From Virgibacillus sp. MSP4-1 (GTDB lineage: Bacteria > Bacillota > Bacilli > Bacillales > Alkalibacillaceae), in contig NZ_CP048021.1 of NCBI RefSeq assembly GCF_010092505.1, positions 3,224,001-3,288,000 of the forward strand: a DNA stretch of 64,000 nt, read 5' to 3'. This document shows, piece by piece, positions 27,103 to 36,184 of this stretch (positions within the stretch are counted from its first letter, which is position 1; each line of letters opens with the position of its first letter). The notes under the pieces are model-generated. The model saw only the letters and a program-made list of their open reading frames with translations, was not told the DNA's origin and searched no databases. The translations under genes and the position numbers were made by a program.

Positions 27103-27883
27103 AACCGATTTAAACGAGGCTTTTCAGGTAGTGCAGAGGCGGGGAGATAAGGCTTTTGTTCCCTACATTATGGCTGGAGATGGGGGATTACAGTCTCTGG
27201 GAGAAAAAATTGCTTTTTTGGAAAAGGCCGGGGTTACGGCTATTGAAATCGGGATTCCCTTTTCGGATCCTGTGGCTGATGGTCCCACCATTCAGCAGGC
27301 TGGTTCAAGGGCATTAAAAGAAGGAACCTCTCTCCGCGCTATTTTGGACTATTTATCGGGGATTCGGAATCAGGTACATGTTCCTCTCATTTTGATGACT
27401 TATTTAAATCCAGTCTATAAATATGGTGTGGAAACGTTCAGTAAGGATGCCAGAAAAGCAGGGGTAAGCGGGTTGATTATCCCTGATTTACCAATTGAAC
27501 AGGCTGGTGTGATCAAGCCATATCTTAAACAGGAGAATCTCGCACTTATTCAGTTAGTAACCCTTACAAGTCCTGAAGAACGTATGAAAAAAATTGTGGA
27601 GGTATCTGAAGGGTTTGTCTATGCCGTTACGGTTAATGGCATAACAGGCGCTAGATCTAATGTGAGTGATTATTTGGAAAGCTATCTGAATCGAATTAAA
27701 AAATACAGCGACACCCCTGTATTAGCAGGCTTTGGCATTTCCACACCTGAACAGGTCAGGGATATTGGAGGAAAATGTGATGGCGTGGTTGTGGGAAGTA
27801 AAATTATTTCATTATGGGGTGAAGGAAAATACGAGGAAATTCAGGCACTGGTAGAAGCAGGAAAATCAAAGACGACGCTTTAA
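27095..27883 (+). CDS. trpA: Tryptophan synthase alpha subunit
   Basis: Splits indole-3-glycerol phosphate to indole and glyceraldehyde 3-phosphate. The 262-residue barrel has [11 protein letters not shown], the catalytic Glu/Asp region [44 protein letters not shown] and [13 protein letters not shown]. The ATG at 27095 is eight bases after AGGAGG and lies within the trpB end; an in-frame GTG at 27086 overlaps the ribosome site and is unlikely. It is the last gene of the operon. Confidence 0.95.
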   Translation: MTKTDLNEAFQVVQRRGDKAFVPYIMAGDGGLQSLGEKIAFLEKAGVTAIEIGIPFSDPVADGPTIQQAGSRALKEGTSLRAILDYLSGIRNQVHVPLILMTYLNPVYKYGVETFSKDARKAGVSGLIIPDLPIEQAGVIKPYLKQENLALIQLVTLTSPEERMKKIVEVSEGFVYAVTVNGITGARSNVSDYLESYLNRIKKYSDTPVLAGFGISTPEQVRDIGGKCDGVVVGSKIISLWGEGKYEEIQALVEAGKSKTTL

Positions 27884-27885
27884 TG

Positions 27886-27923
27886 CTTTAAAGGATGTGG
27901 GGACAGTCCCCACATCCTTTATA
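27886..27923. terminator. Palindromic terminator after trpA (GGGACAGTCCC repeat)
   Basis: AAAGGATGTGGGGAC and its complement meet around AGT, giving a near-perfect 15-bp stem with short A and T tails. It lies between the converging trpA and antiporter genes and contains the same core as the dispersed repeats. Confidence 0.85.
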
Positions 27924-27924
27924 A

Positions 27925-29766
27925 TTACCCGAGCATATCGCGGAGTTCTTGTATGCTTTCGTCACTTCCGGTTACGATTAAGCGGTCACCGAGCTTAACC
28001 TCGGTATCCCCGTGCGGAATGATGGATTCATTATCACGATAAATTCGTACAATAATCGCATCACCCAGGAATGGGAAGCGGCGTAACTCCACCTGATGAT
28101 AGTCACGGTTGTGCATTTCGATTTCGATGAGTCCTTCCTCTGCCGTTGTAAAGATGTCGGCTACGTGAGGAGATTGAACCATTGCCTTCATCATTGCTTT
28201 AGTAGAGAAGAAGGATGAAAAGACGTTAATGTTATATTCCTTCAACTGCTTACTCAGCGCCGGGGATTCAATTCGGGTAACAATATGATCATTTCCCAGC
28301 TCCTGAGCGTGCTTGGCAATTTCAAAGTTCCGCTCATCATTGTTCGTTGAAATAACTAGTACGTCCGTATTGAAAATGTCGTTCTGTTCCATCTCCTCAA
28401 GGGAAAAGTCATTTATACCAATCACTCTGAACCTGGACCGATCCACTTCTGAATCGATATTTTCACTTTTCTTTGTATGGAACAGGCATACTTCAAATTC
28501 ATTTTTGTCCAATTCATTCGTTAATGGCAGCGTCAGTTGATTGGCTCCAACAACCTTGACCATTTTTTTGGTGCTTTTGACCTCTTTGAGTGGAAAGACT
28601 TTTTTAAACAGAATCGGTGTAATGATACAGGCTATGACCGCAAGCAAAATCAGCGCGGATGCCATTGTATTGTCAATCACACCAATTCGCTGACCGATTT
28701 CAGCTGCCGCAACAACCAGGGATAACGTTGACGTTAAAATAAAGCCGGAACCAAGAACCGTTTTCCAGTCATACCAGCGTTTCAGAACTAAAGCCGGCAG
28801 CAATTTGGACGCCAGTAATCCAATTAACAATAGCGGAATGAGTAATAAGACGGTTTTATCCTGGAATAAAGCCCATATATCAAGGTCAACCCCAACCATT
28901 ACAAAGAAAATTGGAATAAGGAATCCATATCCAAAGGAATCTAACTGTTCGACGATTTCCTTCTTTGGAGAAAGTAAGGAGACCAGTACACCTGCCAGGA
29001 AAGCTCCTAAAATATTTTCTGCGCCAAGTGATTCGGATAAACCTACCAGCACCATTAGTAATGCAAAAATGGCTCTTGTTTCGATCTGGACCGTTCCAGT
29101 TGATAATGATTCAAAAAATGGACGATTTCTGAAGAACTTTCCGCCAAAGTAAAGCAGTACACCCGCAGCAAATAATAAGAGGAGCAGCCACGTATTTCCT
29201 CCTTCTTCGTGGAAGGAAACAAATACGGCTAACAGAATCATCGTTACTAAGTCAGCGAGTACGGCTACGATAAGGATGATCTGGCCAATGCCGGTTTTCA
29301 TGATTTCGGCTTCTTTCAGAGTGGGAACAACGACACCGAGGGAGATGGTTGAAATCACCAGTGTCATGAAGAATACATTATCCACTAATCCTGCCAGTTC
29401 CAGTCCGAAAGAGATAAGGTAGGAAACCAGTAAAATGAGTCCGAAAACGATTGAAGCGACGTAAAATGAATTTGGCTGTTTTTTTCCGTTCATCTGTTTC
29501 TTCTTATTATTGGATTTAAAAACAGAAAAGTCGATTTCGACACCGCTTAAAAACATTAAGAATATAAAGCCTAACGTGGATAAAATCGTAATCCAGGGAT
29601 CAGGTTCAACAATGTCGAAACCACTTTTCCCGATAATTAAACCTACAATAATTTCGGCAACAACTACCGGGATTATATTTAATCTTAACCTTTTCAGGAT
29701 TATAGGCGTTATAAATGCAGCAATTAATACAATTATTAATGATGTAACTGAAGTGTGTCCTTCCAT
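27925..29766 (-). CDS. Monovalent cation:proton antiporter, CPA2 family, with RCK domains
   Basis: A 613-residue protein. Residues about 1-395 hold some 12 membrane helices of the Na+/H+ exchanger fold (FLMFLSGVEIDFS, ENILGAFLAGVLVSLLSP). Residues about 405-520 form a RCK/TrkA-N-like domain (MVKVVGANQLTLPLTNELDKNEFEV). The last 90 residues form a TrkA-C domain (FLGDAIIVRIYRDNESIIPHGDTEVKLGDRLIVTG). The architecture matches Bacillus YjbQ-type K+/H+ antiporters that extrude K+ and are gated by a cytosolic ligand. The ATG at 29766 follows GGAAGG. It ends against the trpA terminator. Confidence 0.9.
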   Translation of the reverse strand: MEGHTSVTSLIIVLIAAFITPIILKRLRLNIIPVVVAEIIVGLIIGKSGFDIVEPDPWITILSTLGFIFLMFLSGVEIDFSVFKSNNKKKQMNGKKQPNSFYVASIVFGLILLVSYLISFGLELAGLVDNVFFMTLVISTISLGVVVPTLKEAEIMKTGIGQIILIVAVLADLVTMILLAVFVSFHEEGGNTWLLLLLFAAGVLLYFGGKFFRNRPFFESLSTGTVQIETRAIFALLMVLVGLSESLGAENILGAFLAGVLVSLLSPKKEIVEQLDSFGYGFLIPIFFVMVGVDLDIWALFQDKTVLLLIPLLLIGLLASKLLPALVLKRWYDWKTVLGSGFILTSTLSLVVAAAEIGQRIGVIDNTMASALILLAVIACIITPILFKKVFPLKEVKSTKKMVKVVGANQLTLPLTNELDKNEFEVCLFHTKKSENIDSEVDRSRFRVIGINDFSLEEMEQNDIFNTDVLVISTNNDERNFEIAKHAQELGNDHIVTRIESPALSKQLKEYNINVFSSFFSTKAMMKAMVQSPHVADIFTTAEEGLIEIEMHNRDYHQVELRRFPFLGDAIIVRIYRDNESIIPHGDTEVKLGDRLIVTGSDESIQELRDMLG

Positions 29767-29872
29767 ACGACCTTCCTTTCTATATTGGGATTTAGGGGAT
29801 TAAGTACAGCCTCCCTATGATTTCAAAGGTTAAATATACAATATAACGAATGAAAAATAAAGCAAAAAGGAT

Positions 29873-29909
29873 GCCGGGACTGTCCCCACATCCTTTAAAG
29901 CGCTAAAGG
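29873..29909. repeat. GGGACAGTCCC repeat upstream of the antiporter gene
   Basis: GCCGGGACTGTCCCC, CACATCCTTTAAAGCGC. It shares both the core and the CACATCCTTT flank of the copy at 27886, which lies at the other end of the antiporter gene. The rest of the 29767-30068 gap shows no gene. Confidence 0.75.
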
Positions 29910-30068
29910 CAATTTATGCAGGTTTCCCTCTTAAATTTTGCTTCTTTTACGAAATTATGTGCGGTTAATGGGCGATTCCGTCTGACCATAAAAAAACAGG
30001 ATCAGATGGATATAAAATATGCTGTATGATTCCCAATATGCATGCATAAATTTTATTAGGTGATGCCT

Positions 30069-30470
30069 ATGGTATTTTGGTTGTCGACATTTTTAATCTT
30101 TTATATTATGTTTATCAGCATTTATACCTTCTTTAAACGAAAGGATGAAATCAGGGGGAGATTTTCCTTTGATCAGTTTTATATCCTTGTTACGATTTAT
30201 TTAACCGTTATGATAGGGTTTGGAGTCTTTTATTTCTTACTCTCACAGCAGGGGATTCCTTTACTGGATGAAGGACATTTAAGAGGGACCTCTCAATGGG
30301 ATCGTCTTGGACATGCCATCTACTTCAGTGGCGTTACGTTAATGACGATTGGATATGGTGATATTACCCCCATTGGAATAGGGAAGTTTATCGCTCTCTT
30401 TGAATCTATGATTGGCTATGTTCTGCCGGCTGCATTTTTTGTACGGGTGCTTCAGGATTATCGTAAATAA
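30069..30470 (+). CDS. Two-transmembrane potassium channel protein
   Basis: A roughly 133-residue protein with membrane helices near the N-terminus, around residues 40-60 and after the pore. The selectivity filter TIGYGDITP (residues about 93-101) is intact, so it should form a K+-selective tetramer. It has no cytosolic RCK domain. Start choice is uncertain: an in-frame GTG (30060) and two ATGs (30063, 30069) are possible, and AGGTGAT best serves 30069. It adjoins the divergent K+/H+ antiporter gene, suggesting linked potassium handling. Confidence 0.82.
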   Translation: MVFWLSTFLIFYIMFISIYTFFKRKDEIRGRFSFDQFYILVTIYLTVMIGFGVFYFLLSQQGIPLLDEGHLRGTSQWDRLGHAIYFSGVTLMTIGYGDITPIGIGKFIALFESMIGYVLPAAFFVRVLQDYRK

Positions 30471-30531
30471 GCCTGTAAGTTGAATTCACCCGTTATTTTC
30501 GTTACCCTTAATCAAAAAGGAGGGAATTTCC

Positions 30532-30999
30532 ATGACTGTACATACAGGCGAAAAAGCACCAGATTTTGCATTGCCGTCAAGTAATGGGGAAACCGTTAAG
30601 CTCTCAGACTATAAGGGTAAAAATGTCGTTCTTTATTTTTATCCCAAAGATATGACACCAGGGTGTACGACGGAAGCGTGTGATTTCCGTGATCATCATG
30701 AAAGCTTTGCCGAGTTGGACGCAGTGATCCTCGGTATCAGTCCAGATCCGGTTGAGCGTCATGAGAAGTTTATTGACAAGCATGATCTCCCATTCCAGCT
30801 GCTTGCGGATGAAGACCATAAAGTAGCTGAAGAGTATGGGGTTTGGAAATTGAAAAAAGCTTTCGGAAATGAATCCATGGGCATTGAACGCTCAACCTTC
30901 GTAATTGATAAAGAGGGGAATCTGGCGAAGGAATGGCGAAAGGTTAAAGTAGATGGTCATGTGGAAGAAGCGCTTGAGTTTATTAGAGAAGAAATGTAA
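30532..30999 (+). CDS. bcp: Thioredoxin-dependent thiol peroxidase (Bcp/PrxQ)
   Basis: Reduces hydroperoxides using a peroxidatic cysteine. In this 155-residue protein, YFYPKDMTPGCTTEACDFRD gives Cys45 (peroxidatic) and Cys50 (resolving), the PrxQ spacing. APDFALPSSNGETVKLSDYKGK and GIERSTFVIDKEGN are also typical. AAAAGGAGGGAAT precedes the ATG. B. subtilis has the orthologue (ygaF) beside perR; here three transport or regulatory blocks have been inserted between them. A strong two-way terminator follows. Confidence 0.95.
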   Translation: MTVHTGEKAPDFALPSSNGETVKLSDYKGKNVVLYFYPKDMTPGCTTEACDFRDHHESFAELDAVILGISPDPVERHEKFIDKHDLPFQLLADEDHKVAEEYGVWKLKKAFGNESMGIERSTFVIDKEGNLAKEWRKVKVDGHVEEALEFIREEM

Positions 31000-31001
31000 G
31001 A

Positions 31002-31037
31002 AAAGGGCTGGTCCTTTTATAAAAGGACCAGCCCTTT
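31002..31037. terminator. Bidirectional terminator between bcp and AEC gene
   Basis: AAAGGGCTGGTCCTTTT and its exact complement form a 16-bp stem with A and T tails on both sides. Confidence 0.93.
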
Positions 31038-31075
31038 CATTTGGATATATTCGGAATTCCATATTTCAAGGAAGA

Positions 31076-32041
31076 CTATACATTTTCCATAACAATGAGT
31101 ACCCCTGACAACGTAAGTATAGAAATTAAGGTGGAAAGAAGAATCATAATCGGTGCCCAATCCGACATGACCCGGTATTTATCTGCAAAAACGTTAAGCA
31201 GGGCCCCAATCGGCAAGGCAGATAAAAGAATCGCTACGGTAGCCCATAGTTCATTTTCGATCGTAAAAACGAAAAGAATGAGTATGCCCATTACGAGCGG
31301 CATATATAGTAATTTCAAACCGATAAGAACACCCATTTCCTTTTTGGTGGACGGCTCCACTCGGACATCCTGCCTCTCTCTTAATAATCCTAGTCCTAAT
31401 GCAAATAGCGCAGTTGGTCCTGCGGCAGCCCCTAATGTATCTGTGAAGACATGAATGAAACCGGGAATCGGAAGCTGTAAAAGAGAGGCAGTAATCCCTA
31501 ATAATAAGGAAGCGTTAATTGGATTTTGGAAAACGGCCTTAGCAATGTTAAAGGGCAAGGATATGTACGAACTCTTTTTATTTCTCACCGAAGCACTGAT
31601 TTCAAAGGACATAACAACAAAGGTAATGATGATGATATCGAATGTAAACGTTGCGATTGCGGCCGGCACAGCTGCTTCCTGCCCAAAAGCAGCTACCACA
31701 AATGGAATCCCCAGGAAGCCGGTATTGCCGTATGATGCAGCCATTCCGTATATCGATATATCCGGAAGCTTCCGCTGAAATAATACGCGGGCCAAAACAG
31801 CTGCCGTAAAAAAGCAAGTGATCGCTACGATGACGTTCAGACTAATAAACGGCCAATTGGTAATCTGCTCAATCGGAGTGGTTGATAGAGAATAATATAA
31901 AAGGGCGGGCAAGGCAAAATAATAGACAAAATCATTTAAGGCCTGAGCGCCTGAAACGGAAACGAAGCGAAAACGTCCGGCAAGATAACCGCAAAAAATA
32001 ATAGCAAAAATCGGGATGACTGCATTAATGATAATATTCAC
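31076..32041 (-). CDS. AEC family transporter (auxin efflux carrier type)
   Basis: A 321-residue membrane protein with about ten helices and the family pattern INAVIPIFAIIFCGYLAGRF at the start, FVYYFALPALLYYSLS, SYGNTGFLGIPFVVAAFG and ALPIGALLNVFADKY. Bacterial members export organic acids such as malate; the substrate here cannot be told. I chose the GTG at 32041 because GAGG lies eight bases upstream and the family's N-terminal helix starts there; the ORF continues 26 codons further without homology. Confidence 0.88.
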   Translation of the reverse strand: MNIIINAVIPIFAIIFCGYLAGRFRFVSVSGAQALNDFVYYFALPALLYYSLSTTPIEQITNWPFISLNVIVAITCFFTAAVLARVLFQRKLPDISIYGMAASYGNTGFLGIPFVVAAFGQEAAVPAAIATFTFDIIIITFVVMSFEISASVRNKKSSYISLPFNIAKAVFQNPINASLLLGITASLLQLPIPGFIHVFTDTLGAAAGPTALFALGLGLLRERQDVRVEPSTKKEMGVLIGLKLLYMPLVMGILILFVFTIENELWATVAILLSALPIGALLNVFADKYRVMSDWAPIMILLSTLISILTLSGVLIVMENV

Positions 32042-32445
32042 AGCATAACCTCGCTTTCCATCGATGTTCGGATAGATACGCAATGGTTTTATATTATCAG
32101 AATTTTCAAGTGATTTCATTATTTAGACGAGTCTTTTCGTAATGACTGTTGTATTCTAAACGGTCATTTTTGATAGATCATGAGCCTCGGAAGAAAAAAC
32201 CGCTTCCGGCAGGGGATCGACCACGGACTATTCCATAAGAGTCTACGTGTTCTGCCTCCACGGAATGGAATATTCTGATTATAACTATAGTGAGACCTTG
32301 TCATGTGCCAACAACGATACTGAAACGTCCTGTTCGTCGTGGGAAGAAGGCATAGTTTTTAAAAAAGGCTATTCTTAAAATACATTTACATAAATAGAGG
32401 AAGGAAAGGGAAATTTAAAAGGAGAAAAAAGAATATCACGTATAA
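32042..32445. other. Intergenic stretch without a clear gene
   Basis: No convincing coding frame. The minus-strand sequence around 32190-32280 (GTGGAGGCAGAACACGTAGAC and nearby GAATAGTCCGTGG) contains short complementary stretches and could be a structured RNA or a repeat remnant upstream of the AEC gene. I cannot assign it to a known riboswitch. Confidence 0.4.
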
Positions 32446-32487
32446 CTGGCCGTAATCCCCCACTGATGAAATTTTCACTTTATAACA
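32446..32487 (+). repeat. GGCCGTAAT / CCCACTGATGGAA repeat
   Basis: ACTGGCCGTAATCCC, CCACTGATGAAAT and TTTCACTTTATAAC align with the copies at 18948 and 37529. Confidence 0.8.
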
Positions 32488-32498
32488 GAGGATGAATA

Positions 32499-32996
32499 AT
32501 GATGAGTGTAAAAGTGCAACGGATTGTAAATGCAGCCATGATAATCGTCGCATGGATGACGCTTCCCTTAATAGGAAAGCGTCAACTGAAACGATTTCTT
32601 CCGGCAACCATTTTTATTGTACTTTTTGAAATGATTAATGGCATGTTTGGTAAAAAACTAGGCTGGTGGCGCTTTTACAACAAACCGAAATCCGATTTAT
32701 TCGGGGAATATCCTTTTTATACAGGACCATTCCTGGCTTGCTCAATTTGGATGTTAAAATGGACCTATGGCAACTTTAAATGGTTTGTATCTCTTAATGC
32801 CCTTTTTAATTTTATCTTTGCATTTCCGATAGCATCCCTTGCGAAGAGAATTAGGTATTATAAGTTAGAACGAATCAATCATGTTCAGTTTTTTCTCTAC
32901 TATTTTTATAAGGCATTTCTACTTTATGGACTGCAGTATTTGTTTGATCAAAATTATTCGTTAAAAGGTCAGGGAAAAGAATCAGAATCCTGGTAA
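32499..32996 (+). CDS. Hypothetical four-helix membrane protein
   Basis: A 165-residue basic, hydrophobic protein with about four membrane segments (AAMIIVAWMTLPLIG, FLPATIFIVLFEMING, FYTGPFLACSIWML, LFNFIFAFPIASLA). It has a conserved-looking WWRFYNKPKSDLFGEYPFYTGPF stretch after helix 2, similar to small membrane proteins common in Bacillaceae genomes, but I cannot name a characterised family. AGAGGATG precedes ATG 32499. It stands alone, between a dispersed repeat and the converging MFS gene. Confidence 0.6.
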   Translation: MMSVKVQRIVNAAMIIVAWMTLPLIGKRQLKRFLPATIFIVLFEMINGMFGKKLGWWRFYNKPKSDLFGEYPFYTGPFLACSIWMLKWTYGNFKWFVSLNALFNFIFAFPIASLAKRIRYYKLERINHVQFFLYYFYKAFLLYGLQYLFDQNYSLKGQGKESESW

Positions 32997-33007
32997 GGCA
33001 GGCTCCT

Positions 33008-34294
33008 TCAAGAAGAGACCGTCTCCCCATTCAGAATCTCCTGATTAAATTTAAAATCCTCCATCGTGGCATTTTTAACCGACGGCAGGTTTCTCAGCAC
33101 AGGAACCAGTGCAATATACAGAGAGATAAAAAGGAAACTGAATCCCGCCCCTAAAAATACCATATTGCTCGGAAAAAGGCTTCCCAGTGCACCACCTGCC
33201 AGTGAACCAAGAGGCATTGCGGACGTGCTGATGCTGGCGATTACGGAAAAGACCCGTGCCAGAAACTTTCGGGGAACACAGCCCTGTAAAATGGTATAAA
33301 ACAGGACGTTCGTTAACCCTATAGGAATCGAACATATACCAAACAGGAGAACACTTATCCAATTTATCGGCATGAACACCGAACTGATCCAGAAACCTGC
33401 TCCAAGGAGGAAGCTGATCATCGTAATTTTTCCGACAGGTATTTTTTCAAATAAAGGGGCACATAAAGACCCGACAAGAACTCCCGCGGAAAATGCAGCT
33501 AACAGAGCTCCGTATACTTCGGATCCCCCGCGAAAATCCGCATAGGCTGGAAGGATTGCCATCATCGCTCCCAATGCAAAATTGGCGACAATATTTTCCC
33601 CGAATAATTTTACAATAGCAGAACCCAGAACCAGCTGAAATCCTGCTTTTAAATCCTTCATATATTGACGGGTTTCACGTTTGAGTGAGAACTCTTGTGC
33701 CGGTTCTTTTGCTACATTTTTTTCTTTCCCGATTGTCATTCTCCAATAAAGAAGAGCTGCTAAGAAAAAGATAACAGAATCCGTCCAAAAGAGGGTGATG
33801 GCACCAAAAAAGGTGATTAGCAGCCCTGTAACAGCGTTAAAAACCATATCAACCCCCTGATAAGCAAAGGACATAAGAGAATTTCCCTTTGTCAGCTGTT
33901 CCTTGGGCAAAATTACAGGAATTAATGCGGAAGTAGCTGGATAAGCGATTTGATTTAATAGTGAAATAACAGGCATAACAATTAATACAATCGTTACATT
34001 TAATACGCCAAGACTATGGGCAATAGGAATAGAAAGAATCATAAAGGCCTGCAGTCCCTGTGAAAAGGTCAGCAGTTTCCGGATGGAGATTCGATCAATA
34101 ACAGGACCGGTCAAAAATTGCAGCACCTGTGGAATGAGTGTCAGGAATCCGGCAAGTCCCGTATAAAAAGCAGATCCTCCTAATTCATACACCAGCCACA
34201 TCGCTGCTACATAATAAATGCTATCACCGGCATTGGTGGCCATCCGTCCGCTGAACAGCTTGAAAAAATTTTTATTCTGAAAAACTGTGATCAT
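33008..34294 (-). CDS. MFS transporter, drug-efflux type
   Basis: A 428-residue protein with about 12 membrane helices. NFFKLFSGRMATNAGDSIYYVAAMWLVYELGGSAF at the start and FLTGPVIDRISIRKLL between helices 2 and 3 match the MFS_3 / macrolide-efflux-like group. The substrate is unknown. The ATG at 34294 follows AAGGAG at nine bases; an in-frame GTG three codons earlier overlaps the ribosome site. Its control region carries a 20-bp operator identical in pattern to one upstream of the adjacent ArsR-type regulator gene, which is transcribed in the same direction just upstream. Confidence 0.9.
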   Translation of the reverse strand: MITVFQNKNFFKLFSGRMATNAGDSIYYVAAMWLVYELGGSAFYTGLAGFLTLIPQVLQFLTGPVIDRISIRKLLTFSQGLQAFMILSIPIAHSLGVLNVTIVLIVMPVISLLNQIAYPATSALIPVILPKEQLTKGNSLMSFAYQGVDMVFNAVTGLLITFFGAITLFWTDSVIFFLAALLYWRMTIGKEKNVAKEPAQEFSLKRETRQYMKDLKAGFQLVLGSAIVKLFGENIVANFALGAMMAILPAYADFRGGSEVYGALLAAFSAGVLVGSLCAPLFEKIPVGKITMISFLLGAGFWISSVFMPINWISVLLFGICSIPIGLTNVLFYTILQGCVPRKFLARVFSVIASISTSAMPLGSLAGGALGSLFPSNMVFLGAGFSFLFISLYIALVPVLRNLPSVKNATMEDFKFNQEILNGETVSS

Positions 34295-34322
34295 AGCTCT
34301 CACTCCTTAAAATACATTTATT

Positions 34323-34342
34323 CAGTAAAAATAATTTTACCG
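34323..34342. promoter_or_regulatory. Operator copy 1, upstream of the MFS gene
   Basis: Read on the minus strand: CGGTAAAATTATTTTTACTG, an inverted repeat of CGGTAAAA and TTTTACTG. It matches 19 of 20 bases of the copy at 35052. Confidence 0.75.
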
Positions 34343-34375
34343 TATGGGTGAAAAAGAAGACCTGCCGTAACAGGC

Positions 34376-35011
34376 CTATTTTTCATCCTCATCCTTTTCC
34401 TGCTGGTAGCCCGACTGTTTGAAGAATCCTTCCTCCAACTGAAAGGCCATGCTCAAAAAGTAATAGGGCCTGGCGTCGGGATTATTTTCATCTTCCTTAG
34501 ACATTTCATCTAATTCATACATAATTTCCCGATACTTTTTTGCCCACTTTTTAAACTTCTCCTCAGTTGTTTTCAACTCCCATTGAGTGGACATGAACTT
34601 CCAATTGGCAGGATTGGTTTCATCCGTCTCATTCTTAAAGGCATCATCCGGCGCAGCTAAGATTCGTGTTTTCGTACGATCCAGCGTTTCAAACATAATC
34701 TGACGGGTAGCATCACTGATTTCCTTCGAATGAGGGAGGAGCTCATTGCTTAATACAAATCCTTTAGCCACAGATTGGTAAAACTTCTGGATGATGCCGT
34801 TCTTTTCTTCCTTTTTAATGATTTTAATAAAACCGTTTTTCTCCAGTTCCCGCAAATGGTAGTGGACTCTTGCCCGACTCAAATCAAAGACCTCAGATAA
34901 CTGCTGTCCGGTGTAAGGCTTTTCAATAAGTCTCATAATTAATTTGGAGCGAAACGGATCTCCTAAGATTTTCAGCTGTTCGTATTCATTGATGATTTTA
35001 AATTGCTCCAT
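34376..35011 (-). CDS. ArsR-type winged-helix transcriptional regulator
   Basis: A 211-residue protein with an N-terminal winged helix: KILGDPFRSKLIMRLIEKPYTGQQLSEVFDLSRARVHYHLRELEKNGFIKII (residues about 13-65). The C-terminal 130 residues are helical and may bind a ligand or dimerise. No metal-binding cysteine pair is visible, so it is unlikely to be a metal sensor. AAGGTGATGAAACT precedes the ATG. It lies just upstream of the MFS gene, and both genes have the same operator, so it probably represses both itself and the exporter. Confidence 0.85.
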   Translation of the reverse strand: MEQFKIINEYEQLKILGDPFRSKLIMRLIEKPYTGQQLSEVFDLSRARVHYHLRELEKNGFIKIIKKEEKNGIIQKFYQSVAKGFVLSNELLPHSKEISDATRQIMFETLDRTKTRILAAPDDAFKNETDETNPANWKFMSTQWELKTTEEKFKKWAKKYREIMYELDEMSKEDENNPDARPYYFLSMAFQLEEGFFKQSGYQQEKDEDEK

Positions 35012-35051
35012 AGTTTCATCACCTTAACACTGTTAGTATTGTTTTTTTACT

Positions 35052-35071
35052 CGGTAAAATTATTTTAACTG
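35052..35071. promoter_or_regulatory. Operator copy 2, upstream of the ArsR-type gene
   Basis: CGGTAAAATTATTTTAACTG lies 41 bases before the regulator start and has the same inverted-repeat plan as copy 1. Confidence 0.75.
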
Positions 35072-35231
35072 TATTATAAACTTGAATGATATAAAAAACA
35101 AGGTTATTAATTAAAAAATTTAATAATTTGCTCAATTTTTGTTTATATATAGTAGAGGGAATGCAATACAAGTTAAAATCGGGTATGCTGATATATAGAA
35201 GAAAAATGACAGGATAAGGAGGGAAAGTGTG

Positions 35232-36182
35232 ATGGAGATCCTGACAACATGTCGCATAAAACGCAGCATACAAGACAGGTTATTGCATTCATACCCATCT
35301 CTTACATTTCGGTTTTGTGAAGATATAAGAGAAGCAGAGAGCTATTTACCCAAGGCTGATATTTTAATTACATATGGTGAGGATTTAACCGAAGATCATA
35401 TTTATAAAGCAGAAAATCTGAAATGGATTATGGTTATATCCGCTGGCGTTGATAAAATGCCGTTTAAAGCCATTCAAGAAAAGTCTGTACTTGTAACCAA
35501 TGTCAAAGGAATTCATGGCATTCCGATGTCTGAATATGCTTTTTCTATGCTTTTGCAGGTTTCGAGGCAGGCGAAGGTACTGCATGAAAATGAGCAGAAG
35601 CATCACTGGGATCGCACGGTACATATGACGGAAATGTATGGGCAGACCATGCTTGTGGCTGGGACAGGAGCGATTGGCCAGGAGGTAGCACGTCTGGCGA
35701 AAGCCTTTCAAATGAAAACCATTGGCCTGTCCAAGAGTGGCCGGCCAGCGGATTATTTTGATGAAACCGGAACTATGGATCAGCTCCTGGATAAGGTGGC
35801 TGAAGCGGATTACATTGTATCCGTTCTTCCAAGCACAGAAGGAACGAAGCATATTTATCAAACCCCTCACTTTCAGGCAATGAAAAGGGAAGCCATTTTT
35901 CTCAATATGGGGCGAGGGGATGCGGTTAAAGAAGACGATTTAGTCAAGGCATTAAATCAGAAGGAGCTTCGTCACGCCGTACTGGATGTGTTTGAGCAGG
36001 AGCCGCTGCCGGAAAATCATCCGTTTTGGGATATGGAAAATGTAACGGTCACACCGCACATTTCAGGGCTTTCCCGGTATTATCAACCAAGATCCTTTAA
36101 AATTTTTGAAGCAAACCTTGAGAAATACTTAAATGATCAAAACGACTATATAAACGTCATCGATCCTGAACGGGGGTATTAA
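35232..36182 (+). CDS. D-isomer-specific 2-hydroxyacid dehydrogenase family protein
   Basis: A 316-residue NAD-dependent oxidoreductase. The Rossmann motif is GTGAIGQEVARLAKAF (residues about 140-155). The catalytic pattern is present: NMGRGDAVKEDDLVKAL (Arg), VLDVFEQEPLPENHPFW (Glu) and VTPHISG (His). It lacks the longer N-terminal lobe motifs of SerA, so it may act on a small 2-keto acid; the substrate is unknown. AAGGAGGGAAAG precedes ATG 35232. A cobalamin adenosyltransferase gene follows after two bases, so the two form an operon. Confidence 0.88.
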   Translation: MEILTTCRIKRSIQDRLLHSYPSLTFRFCEDIREAESYLPKADILITYGEDLTEDHIYKAENLKWIMVISAGVDKMPFKAIQEKSVLVTNVKGIHGIPMSEYAFSMLLQVSRQAKVLHENEQKHHWDRTVHMTEMYGQTMLVAGTGAIGQEVARLAKAFQMKTIGLSKSGRPADYFDETGTMDQLLDKVAEADYIVSVLPSTEGTKHIYQTPHFQAMKREAIFLNMGRGDAVKEDDLVKALNQKELRHAVLDVFEQEPLPENHPFWDMENVTVTPHISGLSRYYQPRSFKIFEANLEKYLNDQNDYINVIDPERGY

Positions 36183-36184
36183 CA

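Noticed and set aside
32042-32445. Known riboswitch upstream of the AEC gene
   Set aside because: Short complementary segments are present, but no consensus of a known riboswitch class is recognisable.
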